Below, piece by piece: positions 22,656 to 32,059 of a stretch of DNA of 32,059 nucleotides. Below the pieces are notes generated by a model, which ran no database searches, was not told the DNA's origin, and saw nothing but the letters and a program-made list of their open reading frames with translations. Location: contig JAJTGP010000018.1 of the NCBI GenBank assembly GCA_021299265.1, forward strand, positions 1 through 32,059, written 5' to 3'. This DNA comes from Hyphomonadaceae bacterium. Lineage in GTDB: Bacteria; Pseudomonadota; Alphaproteobacteria; Caulobacterales; Aquidulcibacteraceae. The position numbers were made by a program, and so were the translations under genes. How positions within the stretch are numbered: position 1 is the stretch's first letter; the number at the start of each line of letters is the position of its first letter.

Positions 22656-23996
22656 ATGAAACGAACTTCTACCTTGGCCACATTGGCTGCTCTTATGATT
22701 TTGGGTGCCGCCGCGCCTAAGCCGACTGCGCCTGTGCAGACGTTGAAGATTCCAGAATTGAGCGCCAGTGTCGCGGCTGATTATTCAAGCTCGCTAAAAG
22801 CCTTGTGGGAAGATTTGCACGCCAATCCAGAACTGTCCTTCCGCGAGACCCGCACAGCAGGCGTGGTGGTGCGAGAGCTACGGGCCATTGGCGGGATTGA
22901 AATCACCGAGAAGGTTGGCGGCACGGGTGTTGTTGGCGTAATCCGCAATGGCGCGGGGCCAATTGTGATGTTGCGCGCCGACATGGACGGCCTCCCCATC
23001 CTAGAGCGCAATGGTCTGCCTTATGAATCGAAAGTCCGCCAAATTGACGCGGACGGGGTTGAGATGCCCGTCATGCATGCTTGCGGCCATGATGTGCATG
23101 TTGCTGCTTTGATCGGTGCGGCGAAGCAATTGATGGCGCGTAAGAGCCTGTGGCGTGGCACGATTGTGCTGGTCTTCCAGCCGGCTGAAGAGCGTCTGGG
23201 CGGGGCCTTGGCCATGTTGCAAGACGGCCTCTATACCCGCTTCCCCAAACCAGACATCGCCTTGGGCTTGCACATTGGCAGCGGCCAAGAGCGCGGCAAG
23301 TTCAAAGTGGAAAGCCGGGTTGCCAATTCCAGCTCTGACGGCGTCAACATCATTGTGCGCGGTGTGGGCGGTCATGGGGCTTCGCCACAACAAACGGTGG
23401 ACCCCATTGTTGTCGCCTCTAACCTCGTCATGGCCTTGCAGACCTTGGTCAGCCGCAACATCTCGCCGTTAGAGCCCGGCATTGTGACTGTGGGCGTTGT
23501 CCACGCCGGTTCTAAGCGCAACATCATTCCCGAAGAAGCCCGTTTGGAGCTGACCGTGCGTGCCGATACGCCGGAAGTACGGGCAAAGCTGCTTGACGGG
23601 ATCAAACGCATTTCTGACGGGGTGGCCAGAACCTATGGCGTGCCCGAAGATCGGATGCCGATTGTCACCAATCTGGCCGAAAAAGCCCCACCCAATCTGA
23701 ACGATCCTGAAAATGCCGCCAAGCTGCGCGCCAGTCTTGAATCGGCCTTTGGTGCTGACCGCATGTCAAAAATCCCCCGTGCTGGCATGGGTGCGGAAGA
23801 CTTCGCCTATTATGGCGCGCCCGAGTGGGGCGGCATCAAAAGCGTGTTCTTCAATGTCGGTGGCAGCATCACCGATGACATGAGCAAAGCCCCGCCCCAC
23901 CACTCGCCCTTGTTCCGGATTGAACCCGAAGCCTCGGTCAAGTCGAGCGTCGAAGGCTATGTGGTTGCGGCCATGACGTTCTTGGGCACGCCTTAG
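22656..23996 (+). CDS. Exported M20-family amidohydrolase (peptidase/aminoacylase type)
   Basis: A 446-residue metallo-hydrolase of the M20D group (hippurate hydrolase, N-acyl amino acid or peptide hydrolases). MKRTSTLATLAALMILGAAAPK is a signal peptide, so it acts in the periplasm. The two-metal site is seen in MLRADMDGLPI, MHACGHDVHVAALIGAA, FQPAEE and GAEDFAYY; a dimerisation domain (VRGVGGHGASPQQTVDPIV) sits in the middle. ATG at 22656 is chosen since GGGGAG lies nearby and the signal peptide starts here; the frame is open 30 bases further up. It is the only plus-strand gene in a long minus-strand block, so it is probably an accessory insertion between mce and rnj. The substrate cannot be told. 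Confidence 0.9.
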   Translation: MKRTSTLATLAALMILGAAAPKPTAPVQTLKIPELSASVAADYSSSLKALWEDLHANPELSFRETRTAGVVVRELRAIGGIEITEKVGGTGVVGVIRNGAGPIVMLRADMDGLPILERNGLPYESKVRQIDADGVEMPVMHACGHDVHVAALIGAAKQLMARKSLWRGTIVLVFQPAEERLGGALAMLQDGLYTRFPKPDIALGLHIGSGQERGKFKVESRVANSSSDGVNIIVRGVGGHGASPQQTVDPIVVASNLVMALQTLVSRNISPLEPGIVTVGVVHAGSKRNIIPEEARLELTVRADTPEVRAKLLDGIKRISDGVARTYGVPEDRMPIVTNLAEKAPPNLNDPENAAKLRASLESAFGADRMSKIPRAGMGAEDFAYYGAPEWGGIKSVFFNVGGSITDDMSKAPPHHSPLFRIEPEASVKSSVEGYVVAAMTFLGTP

Positions 23997-24220
23997 GGGT
24001 ATGCATCTGTCGTCTGCGGATTAGACGCCTCGACTAGAAGCAATTTGGTGGTAGCCCTGCCTTTCACCGAAGTGCTACACCTCGGGTGCTTGTGCACGAG
24101 CCTCAGTCAAGCCAATAGACCGCGCTGCCGGTGGCATACTTGATGCAACAGTGGACAGGGTTGGCTGACACTGACCTCTGACTGGCCACATTTTGCCTCG
24201 CCCAGTTGTTGATCCGCGCC

Positions 24221-24661
24221 TCAGCCTTGAAAGTGACTAATCAAAAAATCAACTGTCTGCTCTAAGTTCATTGCTTTTGGAATGGAGGCGCTAAGTTCTG
24301 GTTCACCGAAGAACGAGCCATCTTTTTGACCAACAAATAAAGTAATGTCGAACCTCCCAAAATTTCGTTCCGCTGAAACGAGTTTAACCTCTCGGGCTAG
24401 TTGCTTCTGGCTTTTAACTCTTAGAGAGCGGAGAAATAGCCTTATATCCTCTTTGTCACTGGCCCCATCATAACTGTTTACTTTTTCAACGTTTTCTGCC
24501 GACAAGATCACCCTTAGTTGTTCCTTTGTCTCCGGTTGATCTAGAGAAAGCTTGCGATATGGAGCTATGAGAGAAAGCAATCCGTTCGGAAACATTACCT
24601 TAGTAGGGATGATTAAAAAGTCTTCTCTGTAATAAAATGACCACGATGACCAGTCTTGCAT
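24221..24661 (-). CDS. Hypothetical protein of low GC
   Basis: A 146-residue protein that I do not recognise. It starts MQDWSSWSFYYREDFLIIPTK after a good AGGAG spaced six bases from the ATG, which supports real translation. It has mixed alpha/beta-like character, no signal peptide, no membrane helix and no Cys. Aromatic residues crowd the first 20 positions, and charged stretches lie in the middle (SYDGASDKEDIRLFLRSLRVKSQKQLAREVKL). Composition is clearly more AT-rich than the flanking core genes, which suggests recent transfer. It sits alone between the M20 hydrolase and rnj, flanked by about 220 and 410 bases of noncoding DNA. A partner gene of toxin or immunity type is not visible. Confidence 0.6.
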   Translation of the reverse strand: MQDWSSWSFYYREDFLIIPTKVMFPNGLLSLIAPYRKLSLDQPETKEQLRVILSAENVEKVNSYDGASDKEDIRLFLRSLRVKSQKQLAREVKLVSAERNFGRFDITLFVGQKDGSFFGEPELSASIPKAMNLEQTVDFLISHFQG

Positions 24662-24813
24662 TCCGATCTCCTAAAAGTTCTAAGTGTTCATTCCTACCCT
24701 AATCATCTCTTTGCCGATCCAACGTCAGCACGGCGCACACTCAGCAGAACGCATTCGGTCACGAAGACAGCATAATAATGCTCTGTTTTCAAGAATTTAT
24801 CTTTGTCTCGACA

Positions 24814-24875
24814 GCCTTTACCGCAGGCAATGCCTACGCAAAGGCCCGACGCAAGTTTGGCTGCGCAAGATGGGG
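24814..24875. repeat. Dispersed structured repeat, type 2 (copy 2)
   Basis: GCCTTTACCGCAGGC / GCCTACGCAAAGGC around AAT forms an imperfect stem-loop (24814-24845), followed by GCGCAAGATGGGG (24863-24875). The same two elements in the same order occur at 13597-13657. The remaining parts of the 24662-25073 gap show no gene. Confidence 0.55.
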
Positions 24876-25002
24876 CCGTGGCTTATAAGTTGACTTTCAA
24901 ACAGATTGGGCGTGTCTATCTTCGGTGGTAGGTCGCACCGACACTTAAGTCCAACTTCGGTTGGCCGCTTTGGGTGGAGATAGCAAACTTTCCAAAGTGT
25001 CT

Positions 25003-25035
25003 GCAAAGCCCAGCCTAAGCGGGGCTTTGCCTTTT
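25003..25035 (+). terminator. Terminator-like stem-loop between the low-GC gene and rnj
   Basis: GCAAAGCCC and GGGCTTTGC form a perfect 9-bp stem around a 10-base loop, followed on the plus strand by CTTTT. On the minus strand it lies 44 bases past the rnj stop, so it may end the nuo-birA-coaX-rnj transcript too, although no T-run follows on that strand. Confidence 0.55.
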
Positions 25036-25073
25036 AGGGCACTCACCCAACTCCAAAAACGAGCCATCCCACC

Positions 25074-26756
25074 CTAAATCGTCATCACCACCACATCGAC
25101 GATCGGTCGTTTGCCGAAGATGCGGTCGCAGGCCTTGCGGACGGCGCGCATAACAAAGCCTTCGGCGGTTTCTTCATCCATGCGTTGATCTGGCTTTAAG
25201 CGGTTGAAGGCCTCTTCGGCGGCATCGGCCAATTGCTCAAGTCGGCCTTCAGCAGGGCTACCATTGCGCTCAGACAAGCCGCGTGCCCGCACATCGGGAC
25301 CAGCTTTGATCCGGCCTTTGGCATCTATGGCGATGGAGACCATCACATAGCCATGCTCGCCCAAACGAATGCGGTCGCGGATGGTCTCGCTGTCCGAAGC
25401 GATGATGGCATCGCCGTCCACCAACAATCGACCGTTGGGCACTTCATCAATCACCGCTGCAGGGCCTGGTGCCAGACGGATCATGTCACCGTTTTTGACG
25501 GCCAAGGCCTCTGGAACCTGCAGGCTCAAGGCAAACTTCACATGTTCCATCAAATGGCGCTGTTCGCCATGGGTCGGAATGGCGATTTGCGGGCGCACCA
25601 TCTCATACATGGCGCGCAACTCATCCCGGCACGGGTGGCCCGAGACGTGGATGTGGCGATCCTTGCCGGTGATGATATTGACGCCGCGCATGGCAAGCTT
25701 GTTTTGAAGCTCTAAGATCGCCCGCTCATTGCCGGGAATTTCGCGGCTAGAGAAGAGGCAGGTATCGCCGCGTCCAAGGGTGACAAAGGGGTGGCTGCCT
25801 TCGGCGATGCGGGCCAAAGCGGCGCGCGGCTCACCTTGGCTACCCGTGCACAGATAGAGCACTTTGTCGTCGGGCAAATGGCGCGCCATTTCCGGCTCAA
25901 TAAAGGTTGCGTCTTGCAACAGGCCAACCGCTTTGGCGGCCCCCGTGATGCGCAACATGGAGCGACCAATCAGAGAGACTGAGCGGCCAGCCGCTGTTGC
26001 AGCTTCCACGGTCGACAAGATGCGTGCCACATTGGACGCAAAGCAAGCCACGGCCACTTTGCCCTTTTGTTCGGCGATGGCCTCAAACAGACCGTCACGA
26101 ACCCCGGCTTCAGAGCCTGCTTCGCCTTCGGAAAAGACGTTCGTGCTGTCGCAGACCATCGCCAAGACGCCATCATCGCCAATCTGGCGGATGCGGGCGC
26201 TGTCAGTTTGCTCGCCGATCAGAGGATCAATGTCGATCTTCCAGTCGCCGGTGTGCATCACCGTGCCCAAAGGCGTATGGATCGCAAGACCGTTAGGCTC
26301 GGCGATGGAGTGGGTCAGCGTGACATATTCAATGTCGAAGGGGCCGATTTGAAAGCGGTGCTTCAAAGGCACTTCATGCAGGGGGACTTTACGCTCGATA
26401 CCGCGCTCACGCAGCTTGTCGCGCAACAGGTGGGCGGTGAAGGGCGTTGCATAGACGGGTGCCGGAAAGCGCGGCCAAAGCCAGCCCATGGCCCCGATAT
26501 GGTCCTCATGCGCATGGGTCAGCACGATGGCAAGAATATCGTCCTTATTGGTCTCGAGAAATTCTGGGTCAGGCAGGATCAAGTCCACGCCCGGTATGCC
26601 TTCCTCGCCGGCGAAGGTGACACCGACATCAACCACAATCCACTTCTTATCGCCCTCCGGCCCGAAGCCGTAAGCGTTGAGGTTCATGCCGATTTCATTA
26701 GAGCCACCGAGGGGGAGAAAGACGAGTTCATCTGTTTTATTTTTTGTTTCTGTCAC
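25074..26756 (-). CDS. rnj: Ribonuclease J
   Basis: A 560-residue metallo-beta-lactamase/beta-CASP nuclease that degrades and matures RNA from the 5' end. Visible are [10 protein letters not shown], the zinc motif HAHEDHIG (His81, His83, Asp85, His86), the metal ligand in MHTGDWKID, the beta-CASP part with SLIGRSM and [12 protein letters not shown], and [15 protein letters not shown] and IPTHGEQRH near the end. A C-terminal domain of about 100 residues follows. The start is a GTG at 26756 that overlaps the stop of coaX as GTGA, so the pair is translationally coupled. Length and position next to coaX and birA are usual for alphaproteobacteria. Confidence 0.95.
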   Translation of the reverse strand: MTETKNKTDELVFLPLGGSNEIGMNLNAYGFGPEGDKKWIVVDVGVTFAGEEGIPGVDLILPDPEFLETNKDDILAIVLTHAHEDHIGAMGWLWPRFPAPVYATPFTAHLLRDKLRERGIERKVPLHEVPLKHRFQIGPFDIEYVTLTHSIAEPNGLAIHTPLGTVMHTGDWKIDIDPLIGEQTDSARIRQIGDDGVLAMVCDSTNVFSEGEAGSEAGVRDGLFEAIAEQKGKVAVACFASNVARILSTVEAATAAGRSVSLIGRSMLRITGAAKAVGLLQDATFIEPEMARHLPDDKVLYLCTGSQGEPRAALARIAEGSHPFVTLGRGDTCLFSSREIPGNERAILELQNKLAMRGVNIITGKDRHIHVSGHPCRDELRAMYEMVRPQIAIPTHGEQRHLMEHVKFALSLQVPEALAVKNGDMIRLAPGPAAVIDEVPNGRLLVDGDAIIASDSETIRDRIRLGEHGYVMVSIAIDAKGRIKAGPDVRARGLSERNGSPAEGRLEQLADAAEEAFNRLKPDQRMDEETAEGFVMRAVRKACDRIFGKRPIVDVVVMTI

Positions 26757-27544
26757 GTTGGGTTCCGATTGGCGGACCTACCGCCATTGCGTTCAAAGAT
26801 TTCTAAAAGCCCGACAGTCGTCAGGTCCTGATCATAATGATCAATATGGGTCGATGCGCCTTCAAACAAAGAGGCGACACCCCCGGTTGCGATTACCTTC
26901 ATGGGCTTGCCATACTCGGCTTTAATTCGGTCGATCAGACCATCAATCAGCTCAATATAGCCCCAAAATACGCCAGATTGCATCGCACCGACAGTGTCGA
27001 TACCGATGACTTTGTCTGGCTTGCGAATTTCAATGCGCGGCAAACGTGCTGCGGCTGTATGTAGCGCCTGAAGAGACAAATTGATCCCTGGCGAAATCAC
27101 ACCGCCCTCAAATGCGCCATCTGCCCCCACAATGTCAAATGTGGTCGCGGTTCCGCTGTCGATCACAATGCAGGGACCACCATATTGGATGAAGGAACCA
27201 ATAGCATTGACGAGGCGGTCTGCCCCAGCTTCTGAAGGTTTTGGAATGCGCACATCAATGCCCAGTTCCGCATTTTCGCCCACGACCCAAGGCTCTGCCC
27301 CCACATAGCGGCGCGACAGATTGCGTAAGTGAAACAAGGCTTGCGGCACCACGGTTGAGATCACACAATGATTGAGGTCGTTGATCGATAGGCCCGCAAA
27401 GCGCATCGCTGCATCCAGCCACACCGCATATTCATCCGCTGTGCGCGAGGAATTACTGGCCGCGCGCCAGGTGCCGCGCCAATGGGTGCCATCATGGACA
27501 GCAAATTTCGAATTGGTGTTCCCAACGTCAATGGCCAGCAGCAT
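26753..27544 (-). CDS. coaX: Type III pantothenate kinase
   Basis: A 263-residue ASKHA-fold kinase that phosphorylates pantothenate, the first step of coenzyme A synthesis, in the cytoplasm. The start [16 protein letters not shown] is the phosphate-binding loop; [24 protein letters not shown] and [23 protein letters not shown] are the other conserved motifs (PHOSPHATE 2 and substrate site). ATG at 27544 has AGGGGG four bases before it. Its end overlaps the rnj GTG start. A 114-base gap to birA upstream holds no gene. Confidence 0.96.
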   Translation of the reverse strand: MLLAIDVGNTNSKFAVHDGTHWRGTWRAASNSSRTADEYAVWLDAAMRFAGLSINDLNHCVISTVVPQALFHLRNLSRRYVGAEPWVVGENAELGIDVRIPKPSEAGADRLVNAIGSFIQYGGPCIVIDSGTATTFDIVGADGAFEGGVISPGINLSLQALHTAAARLPRIEIRKPDKVIGIDTVGAMQSGVFWGYIELIDGLIDRIKAEYGKPMKVIATGGVASLFEGASTHIDHYDQDLTTVGLLEIFERNGGRSANRNPT

Positions 27545-27658
27545 GTATCCCCCTAGGTCTGTCTCTGATACGGGGCCAGGCCCACGCGGGTTACCATTTT
27601 CGCGCTCTCTTTAGCCTGTCCGACAGGGGCTGCGCCAGTGCTAAGGGTGCAGGCCGTC

Positions 27659-28411
27659 TTAGCCAAAGAACACATCCCCGGCCGTCACTTCGTGGATCGT
27701 GCCATCGGGCTGTTCCAATTGCAGCGCACCGCTGGGTGCGAGGCCATGAAAGCGGCCTTCCAGTGTCTCGTGCGGCAAGCGCACGATGATAGGTTGGCCA
27801 ACGCCGGAAGCCCGTGCCAGCCAAGCCCCTGCAATCGGGGCAAAGCCCAGTTTCGCCCAAATGTCGAACCAGTCGTGAAAGCGCGCCCGCAAGCCCTCAA
27901 ACAGGATTTCCGCGCTGACTTGTGGCATCCCTGTTAGAACATGATCCGTGACACAGGTGATGGGCTGATCAATGCCATCCGGGCTGGTACGCACATTCAC
28001 GCCAATGCCGACTGCCAAGTGAAACCCATAAGGCCCCTGCCAGCTTTCCAACAAAATGCCGCTGGTTTTCTTGCCTGCGATCAACACGTCATTCGGCCAC
28101 TTAAGGCTGACAGCACCTTGGGCCACATGCGGGTCGATGGCTTCAGCCACGGCCAAGGCGGCGACAAAGGACAGATTGGCGGCCTCCGCTGGCCCACAAC
28201 TCAACGTAAAAAGGCCTGTTGTGAACAGATTGCCGGGCTCGCCCAGCCACGTCCGACCACGCCGCCCCCTGCCCTTTGTCTGTTCGAGGCTACGCACCCA
28301 CAAGGGGCCAGTCTCGCCGCCTTCGCTCAGACGGCGTGCTTCGTCATTGGTGGAATCTATCGTGTCATAGAGCCGGACGTCGCCCAGCCCGCCCCCTCGG
28401 CTTGGCCTCAA
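27659..28411 (-). CDS. birA: Biotin--protein ligase (BirA, catalytic form without HTH)
   Basis: About 250 residues, the short form that lacks the N-terminal repressor domain of E. coli BirA. It makes biotinyl-AMP and attaches biotin to the carrier domain of acetyl-CoA and related carboxylases. The motif KGRGRRGRTW (46-55) is the biotinyl-AMP binding loop, KWPNDVLIAGKKTSGIL (104-120) carries the active-site lysine, and GIGVNV completes the site. No ATG exists near the 5' end; the likely start is a TTG at 28411 that overlaps the nuoN stop as TTGA. Being fused to the nuo operon end is typical for alphaproteobacteria. Confidence 0.94.
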   Translation of the reverse strand: MRPSRGGGLGDVRLYDTIDSTNDEARRLSEGGETGPLWVRSLEQTKGRGRRGRTWLGEPGNLFTTGLFTLSCGPAEAANLSFVAALAVAEAIDPHVAQGAVSLKWPNDVLIAGKKTSGILLESWQGPYGFHLAVGIGVNVRTSPDGIDQPITCVTDHVLTGMPQVSAEILFEGLRARFHDWFDIWAKLGFAPIAGAWLARASGVGQPIIVRLPHETLEGRFHGLAPSGALQLEQPDGTIHEVTAGDVFFG

Positions 28412-29886
28412 TGGAAGCCAGCCCCAGCGATGCTGGCGGCAGAGCCGACAAGGCCGATCACCAAGGTCAAAGCCGCCAAGACAAAGGTCGCCCCGGTCAG
28501 CGTCAAAGTGGTGGACGCGCCAACTGGCACCATGGCAATGCGCGGCTCGTCAAACCAAACGGTCTTGATGATGCGCAGATAATAGAAGGCCGAGACTACC
28601 GACGCCAAGATCAGGACAATGGCGAGCGGTAAAAGCCCCGACGCACTGGTCGCCAAGATCACTTCCCACTTCCCGAAGAAGCCTGCTAAAGGCGGGATCC
28701 CCATGACTGAGAATAACAGCATGGTCAAAGCCGAAGCCAAAAGCGGGTTGGACCGCGAGAGGCCCGACAGTGCGGAAATGGTCTCCACCCGTTCGCCTTC
28801 AGTGTTGCGCAAGGAGAGCACGACGCCAAACAGGCCAACCGAAGTGATGGCATAAATGGAAACAAAGACCAGAAGCGCCTTTGGCCCAAACTCTGGCCCG
28901 CAAGCAATCGCGACCAGCGCATAGCCCATGTTCGCGATGGAAGAATAGGCAAGCAGGCGCTTGATATTGGTCTGCTGCAGCGCGAACAAAGCGCCAATCG
29001 CCATGGACAGGACGGCCATGATCACGACGATGCCCAGCCAATCCTTTTGGAGAGGGCCAAAGGCTTCAAAGCAGACGCGGGCAAACAGAACTGAGGCCGC
29101 AACCTTCGGCGCAGAAGCAAAGAAGGCGGTCGAAACCGTGGGCGAGCCTTCGTACACATCGGGCGTCCACATATGGAATGGGGCTGCCGACATCTTAAAC
29201 GCCAGACCACACAGGATGAAGACGAGGCCAAAGACGACTCCGATGGAGCGCTCGCCAGCCACTTGGGCAGCGATCACGTCGAAATTGACTGAACCGGTAA
29301 AGCCGTAGACGAGCGAGCAGCCGTAGAGCAAAAGGCCAGACGACAAAGCACCGAGCACGAAATATTTGAGGCCAGCTTCAGAGCTTCTGGCGTCATCCCG
29401 GGCATAGGCTGCGAGCACATAAAGCGCCAAGGATTGCATCTCAACGCCGACATAAAGCGCGATCAAATCATGGGCGGAGACCATGATGAACATGCCCAAG
29501 GTCGCAAGAAGTGCCAAAACCGGAAACTCTGGCTTATCGAGCTTTTTCTCGGCCAAGAAGTCGATGGAGAGCAAAAGCGCACTACTGGCGGTCAAGGCAA
29601 TGATCAGCTTGGCATAGGCGGAAAAACCGTCTGCCGCATAGGAACCAGAAAAGACCACCACTTGCTCTGGCGGCATATGAAGGACAGCCATAGAGCCAGC
29701 AGCCACAATGGTGGCAACGCACAGCCAAGTGACCAAGCGGGCACCCTTATCGCCCATGAAGGCACCGATCAGCATGATGATCAAAGCCCCCGCTGCGAGG
29801 GTGATCTCCGGCAGGATATAGGGAACCTGCTGGAAGAAGAGCTCTGCTGTCATGGTTTGGTTGATGGCCATTACCGCACCGGTCAC
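28408..29886 (-). CDS. nuoN: NADH-quinone oxidoreductase subunit N
   Basis: A 492-residue antiporter-like membrane subunit of respiratory complex I with about 14 transmembrane helices. The proton-channel signature is seen in [18 protein letters not shown] and in the region [16 protein letters not shown], with the family's conserved lysines and a Glu in [12 protein letters not shown]. It contributes to proton pumping coupled to NADH oxidation. The GTG at 29886 overlaps the nuoM stop as GTGA; ATG at 29871 and 29853 are later options. Neither has a strong Shine-Dalgarno, so coupling from nuoM seems likely. Followed by birA with another four-base overlap. Confidence 0.95.
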   Translation of the reverse strand: MTGAVMAINQTMTAELFFQQVPYILPEITLAAGALIIMLIGAFMGDKGARLVTWLCVATIVAAGSMAVLHMPPEQVVVFSGSYAADGFSAYAKLIIALTASSALLLSIDFLAEKKLDKPEFPVLALLATLGMFIMVSAHDLIALYVGVEMQSLALYVLAAYARDDARSSEAGLKYFVLGALSSGLLLYGCSLVYGFTGSVNFDVIAAQVAGERSIGVVFGLVFILCGLAFKMSAAPFHMWTPDVYEGSPTVSTAFFASAPKVAASVLFARVCFEAFGPLQKDWLGIVVIMAVLSMAIGALFALQQTNIKRLLAYSSIANMGYALVAIACGPEFGPKALLVFVSIYAITSVGLFGVVLSLRNTEGERVETISALSGLSRSNPLLASALTMLLFSVMGIPPLAGFFGKWEVILATSASGLLPLAIVLILASVVSAFYYLRIIKTVWFDEPRIAMVPVGASTTLTLTGATFVLAALTLVIGLVGSAASIAGAGFH

Positions 29887-31373
29887 TTAAAGTTGGCGTG
29901 GAAGGCGTCCACGAGCGCAACGGCAGAAGTCGCCGTCTGGTCAAAGATGAGGTTGGGTTGGAAGCCCAAATAAAGCGCCGCCACGACCAAAGGCACGAAA
30001 ATCAAGATCTCGCGCGCATTCATGTCGGTGATCGTGTTCAGCGCCGGATTGACGATCGTGCCAAAAATCACCTTGCGATAGAGCGTCAACATATAGGCCG
30101 CCGACAAGATCACGCCGCTGGCAGCCACCATCGCCGTCACGGGGTCTACATTGAATGCGCCCTGCATGGTGAGGATTTCGCCGACAAAACCCGACGTGCC
30201 CGGTAAGCCGACATTGCCCATGGTGAAGAGCAAAAACACCGCCGCATAAATCGGCATGCGGTTCACAAGGCCACCATATTGGGCGATCTCGCGGGTATGC
30301 ATGCGGTCATAGATGACACCGACGCAGAGGAACAACGCGCCCGAAATCACGCCATGGCTGAGCATTTGGAACAAAGCGCCTTGGATGCCCTGCTCATTGC
30401 CCGAGAAAATCCCCATGGTGACAAAGCCCATGTGGGCGACCGAAGAATAAGCAATCAGCTTTTTGATGTCGGTCTGACGGAAAGCGACCAGCGAGGTGTA
30501 GACAATCGCAATGCCTGACAGAGCAAACACAAAGGGTGCGAAGTCGTTGGAGGCTTCGGGGAACATGGGCAAGGAGAAGCGCAGGAAGCCATAGCCGCCC
30601 ATCTTCAACAATACCCCTGCCAGAATGACAGAACCTGCCGTCGGCGCTTCCACGTGGGCATCCGGCAACCAAGTGTGGACCGGCCACATCGGCATTTTGA
30701 CAGCGAAGGAGGCAAAGAAGGCCAACCACAGCCAGGTCTGGGCGTCCTTGGCAAATTCAAAGGCTTGCAGGTCGGGGATCGAGGTCGTCTTGGCGGTGAT
30801 CGCCATCCACGCAATCGCGATCAGCAAGAAGAGCGAGCCCAAAAGCGTATAGAGGAAGAATTTGTAAGCCGCATAAACGCGGTTCTTCCCGCCCCAAATC
30901 CCGATGATCAGATACATCGGGATCAGGCCAGCTTCGAAGAAGATATAGAAGAGCACGATATCAAGCGCGCAGAACACGCCGATCATCAGCGTCTGCAATA
31001 GCAAGAAGGCCGCCATATATTCGACGACGCGCTTCTCAATCGAGGTCCAACTGGCCAAGATGCACAAGGGCATCAAGAAAGCGGTCAACAGGATCAAGAG
31101 CACCGAAATGCCGTCAATGCCCAGATGATATTGGATCATGCCATACCAATCGGCCCGCTCTACGAATTGATAGCCGGATTTGGTTTCGTCAAACGCCAAG
31201 GTCATCCATAGCGCTAAGCCGAACACGATAACGGTCGTAACCAAGGCAATCCAGCGGGCCGCATTGGCGCGCGCGGCCTCTGGGCTCTTAATGAGCTGGG
31301 GCAAAAACAGGATCAGGACGGCCGCCACAGCGGGCAGCCACGTGAGGATCGAGAGGATGGGCAGCGTGTCCAT
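29883..31373 (-). CDS. nuoM: NADH-quinone oxidoreductase subunit M
   Basis: A 496-residue membrane subunit of complex I, one of the three antiporter-like proton channels. It starts [18 protein letters not shown]. The conserved features are [36 protein letters not shown] (channel Glu), [40 protein letters not shown] and [23 protein letters not shown] at 31373 has GAGG six bases upstream and lies seven bases after nuoL; a frame open to 31412 runs back into nuoL. Length and hydrophobic profile are standard. Confidence 0.96.
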   Translation of the reverse strand: MDTLPILSILTWLPAVAAVLILFLPQLIKSPEAARANAARWIALVTTVIVFGLALWMTLAFDETKSGYQFVERADWYGMIQYHLGIDGISVLLILLTAFLMPLCILASWTSIEKRVVEYMAAFLLLQTLMIGVFCALDIVLFYIFFEAGLIPMYLIIGIWGGKNRVYAAYKFFLYTLLGSLFLLIAIAWMAITAKTTSIPDLQAFEFAKDAQTWLWLAFFASFAVKMPMWPVHTWLPDAHVEAPTAGSVILAGVLLKMGGYGFLRFSLPMFPEASNDFAPFVFALSGIAIVYTSLVAFRQTDIKKLIAYSSVAHMGFVTMGIFSGNEQGIQGALFQMLSHGVISGALFLCVGVIYDRMHTREIAQYGGLVNRMPIYAAVFLLFTMGNVGLPGTSGFVGEILTMQGAFNVDPVTAMVAASGVILSAAYMLTLYRKVIFGTIVNPALNTITDMNAREILIFVPLVVAALYLGFQPNLIFDQTATSAVALVDAFHANFK

Positions 31374-31380
31374 GATAGCC

Positions 31381-32059
31381 TCAGGCACCCCGGAATAGAA
31401 CAAAAGCGCCAAGCGCGACCGCCGCGATCAGCATCAAAAAGGCATAGTGATAGACATAGCCCGACTGGATTTTGACGGCTTTCTTCGAACCAAAATTCAA
31501 AGCTGCGGCAATACCATTGGGTCCAAGCCCGTCGATCAGCTTGCCGTCACCGATTTTCCAAAAGAAGTCGCCCAGCGCGCGGGCACCCTTCACAAAGACG
31601 ATCTCATAGAGCTCGTCGAAATACCATTTGTTCTCCAAGAAGGCGTGCGCCATGCCCTTGCGGTCGGCGATCTTCTTACCCAAGCCCTCATTGAACAGAT
31701 AGAAATAGAGGGCAGCCGCAAGGCCAATCAACATCACAACCAAAGGTGCATAGAAGACCCAGCCTGGGATGGAATATTTGTCTTTCAGGACTGTATTGTC
31801 TGGCGCGGTATAGATAGAGCTGCCCCAGAATTCCTTGGCATGATGGCCAACAAAGGCATCATAGAAAATCGAACCCGCAAACACGGCACCCAAGGCCAGA
31901 AGCACCAGCGGGATCAACATCACCAGCGGGCTTTCATGCGGGCCATGCCACGCATGGTGACCAAGGCCGTCATCATGGCTGCCAGCCGCATCGCTACCGA
32001 CTTCACCGACATGGGCAACCGCAGGCAGGCCATGGGCATGGGCGGCATCGCTATGGCCA
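31381..32059 (-). CDS. nuoL: NADH-quinone oxidoreductase subunit L, C-terminal part (runs off the window)
   Basis: The last 225 or so codons of the largest complex I antiporter-like subunit. The frame is open to the window edge, with a His/Gly/Asp-rich loop ([12 protein letters not shown]..., [17 protein letters not shown]) that is common before the last helices of alphaproteobacterial NuoL. Then follow a membrane helix ([17 protein letters not shown]), the segment [43 protein letters not shown] that is diagnostic for NuoL and lies along the long lateral helix, and a last helix. The N-terminal two thirds lie outside the window. A GTG at 31921-31923 is internal, not a start. Confidence 0.95.
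   Translation of the reverse strand, partial: GHSDAAHAHGLPAVAHVGEVGSDAAGSHDDGLGHHAWHGPHESPLVMLIPLVLLALGAVFAGSIFYDAFVGHHAKEFWGSSIYTAPDNTVLKDKYSIPGWVFYAPLVVMLIGLAAALYFYLFNEGLGKKIADRKGMAHAFLENKWYFDELYEIVFVKGARALGDFFWKIGDGKLIDGLGPNGIAAALNFGSKKAVKIQSGYVYHYAFLMLIAAVALGAFVLFRGA

Noticed and set aside
23997-24220. Gene or terminator after the M20 hydrolase
   Set aside because: Only a weak imperfect hairpin (CTCGGGTGC-TTGT-GCACGAG) without a T-run, and no frame with a ribosome site.
24684-24893. Short plus-strand frame between the low-GC gene and rnj
   Set aside because: No ribosome site; it overlaps the dispersed repeat and has no recognisable features.

Overview
The window looks like a chromosomal segment of an alphaproteobacterium of the Caulobacterales/Hyphomonadaceae type. 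The evidence is a core gene order on the minus strand (nuoL-nuoM-nuoN-birA-coaX-rnj, then mce-DUF1467-proS-lolC-lolD, then dnaE), LexA boxes of the alphaproteobacterial form GTTC-N7-GTTC, a perfect CtrA-type box TTAA-N7-TTAA, and a 28-residue SOS-linked membrane peptide upstream of dnaE that resembles Caulobacter SidA. The assignment is inference from these features; no database was searched.

Layout. 1-62: 5' end of an IS110-family transposase (minus strand), with noncoding DNA up to 518. 519-1151: nitroreductase. 1188-1297: CtrA-type box, -10 element, UUCG hairpin and terminator, read here as a small RNA gene. 1412-1487: tRNA-Asn(GTT) with its own promoter. 1545-3362: Atm1-type ABC exporter (minus). 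3526-4080: LOG-family phosphoribohydrolase. 4081-4604: AT-rich gap. 4605-11266: four same-strand ORFs made entirely of TetR-family regulator units. 11263-12597: gltX (minus). 12717-12757: two LexA boxes. 12819-13511: lexA. 13512-13980: gap full of structured palindromic repeats. 13981-17544: dnaE; 17651-17737: sidA-like small ORF with an SOS box; 17832-21128: lolD, lolC and proS. 21129-21809: second gap with structured repeats. 21810-22499: DUF1467 gene and mce. 22656-23996: exported M20 peptidase (plus). 24221-24661: unknown gene of low GC (minus). 25074-32059: rnj, coaX, birA, nuoN, nuoM and the 3' part of nuoL.

The most unusual system is the TetR array. Eight complete TetR-like units (HTH plus C-terminal domain ending in a YGT...F...R....WD signature) occur in strict A-B alternation: A1 | B1-A2-B2 | A3-B3 | A4-B4. 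Two ORFs are A-B fusions of about 527 residues, one is a three-unit fusion of about 825 residues, and the first unit stands alone but overlaps the next ORF by GTGA. The recognition-helix core STATLYR is identical in seven of eight units. This points to repeated duplication of an ancestral A-B pair. No pump, enzyme or other obvious target gene lies inside the array.

How the rest fits together: the minus-strand core genes are tightly packed, with coupled starts (ATGA between proS and lolC, an 8-base overlap between lolC and lolD, GTGA between coaX and rnj and between nuoM and nuoN, TTGA between nuoN and birA). lexA and the sidA-like gene both carry GTTC-N7-GTTC boxes, so an SOS circuit that represses itself and blocks division is encoded within 5 kb. 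Long intergenic gaps hold several imperfect multi-hairpin repeats.
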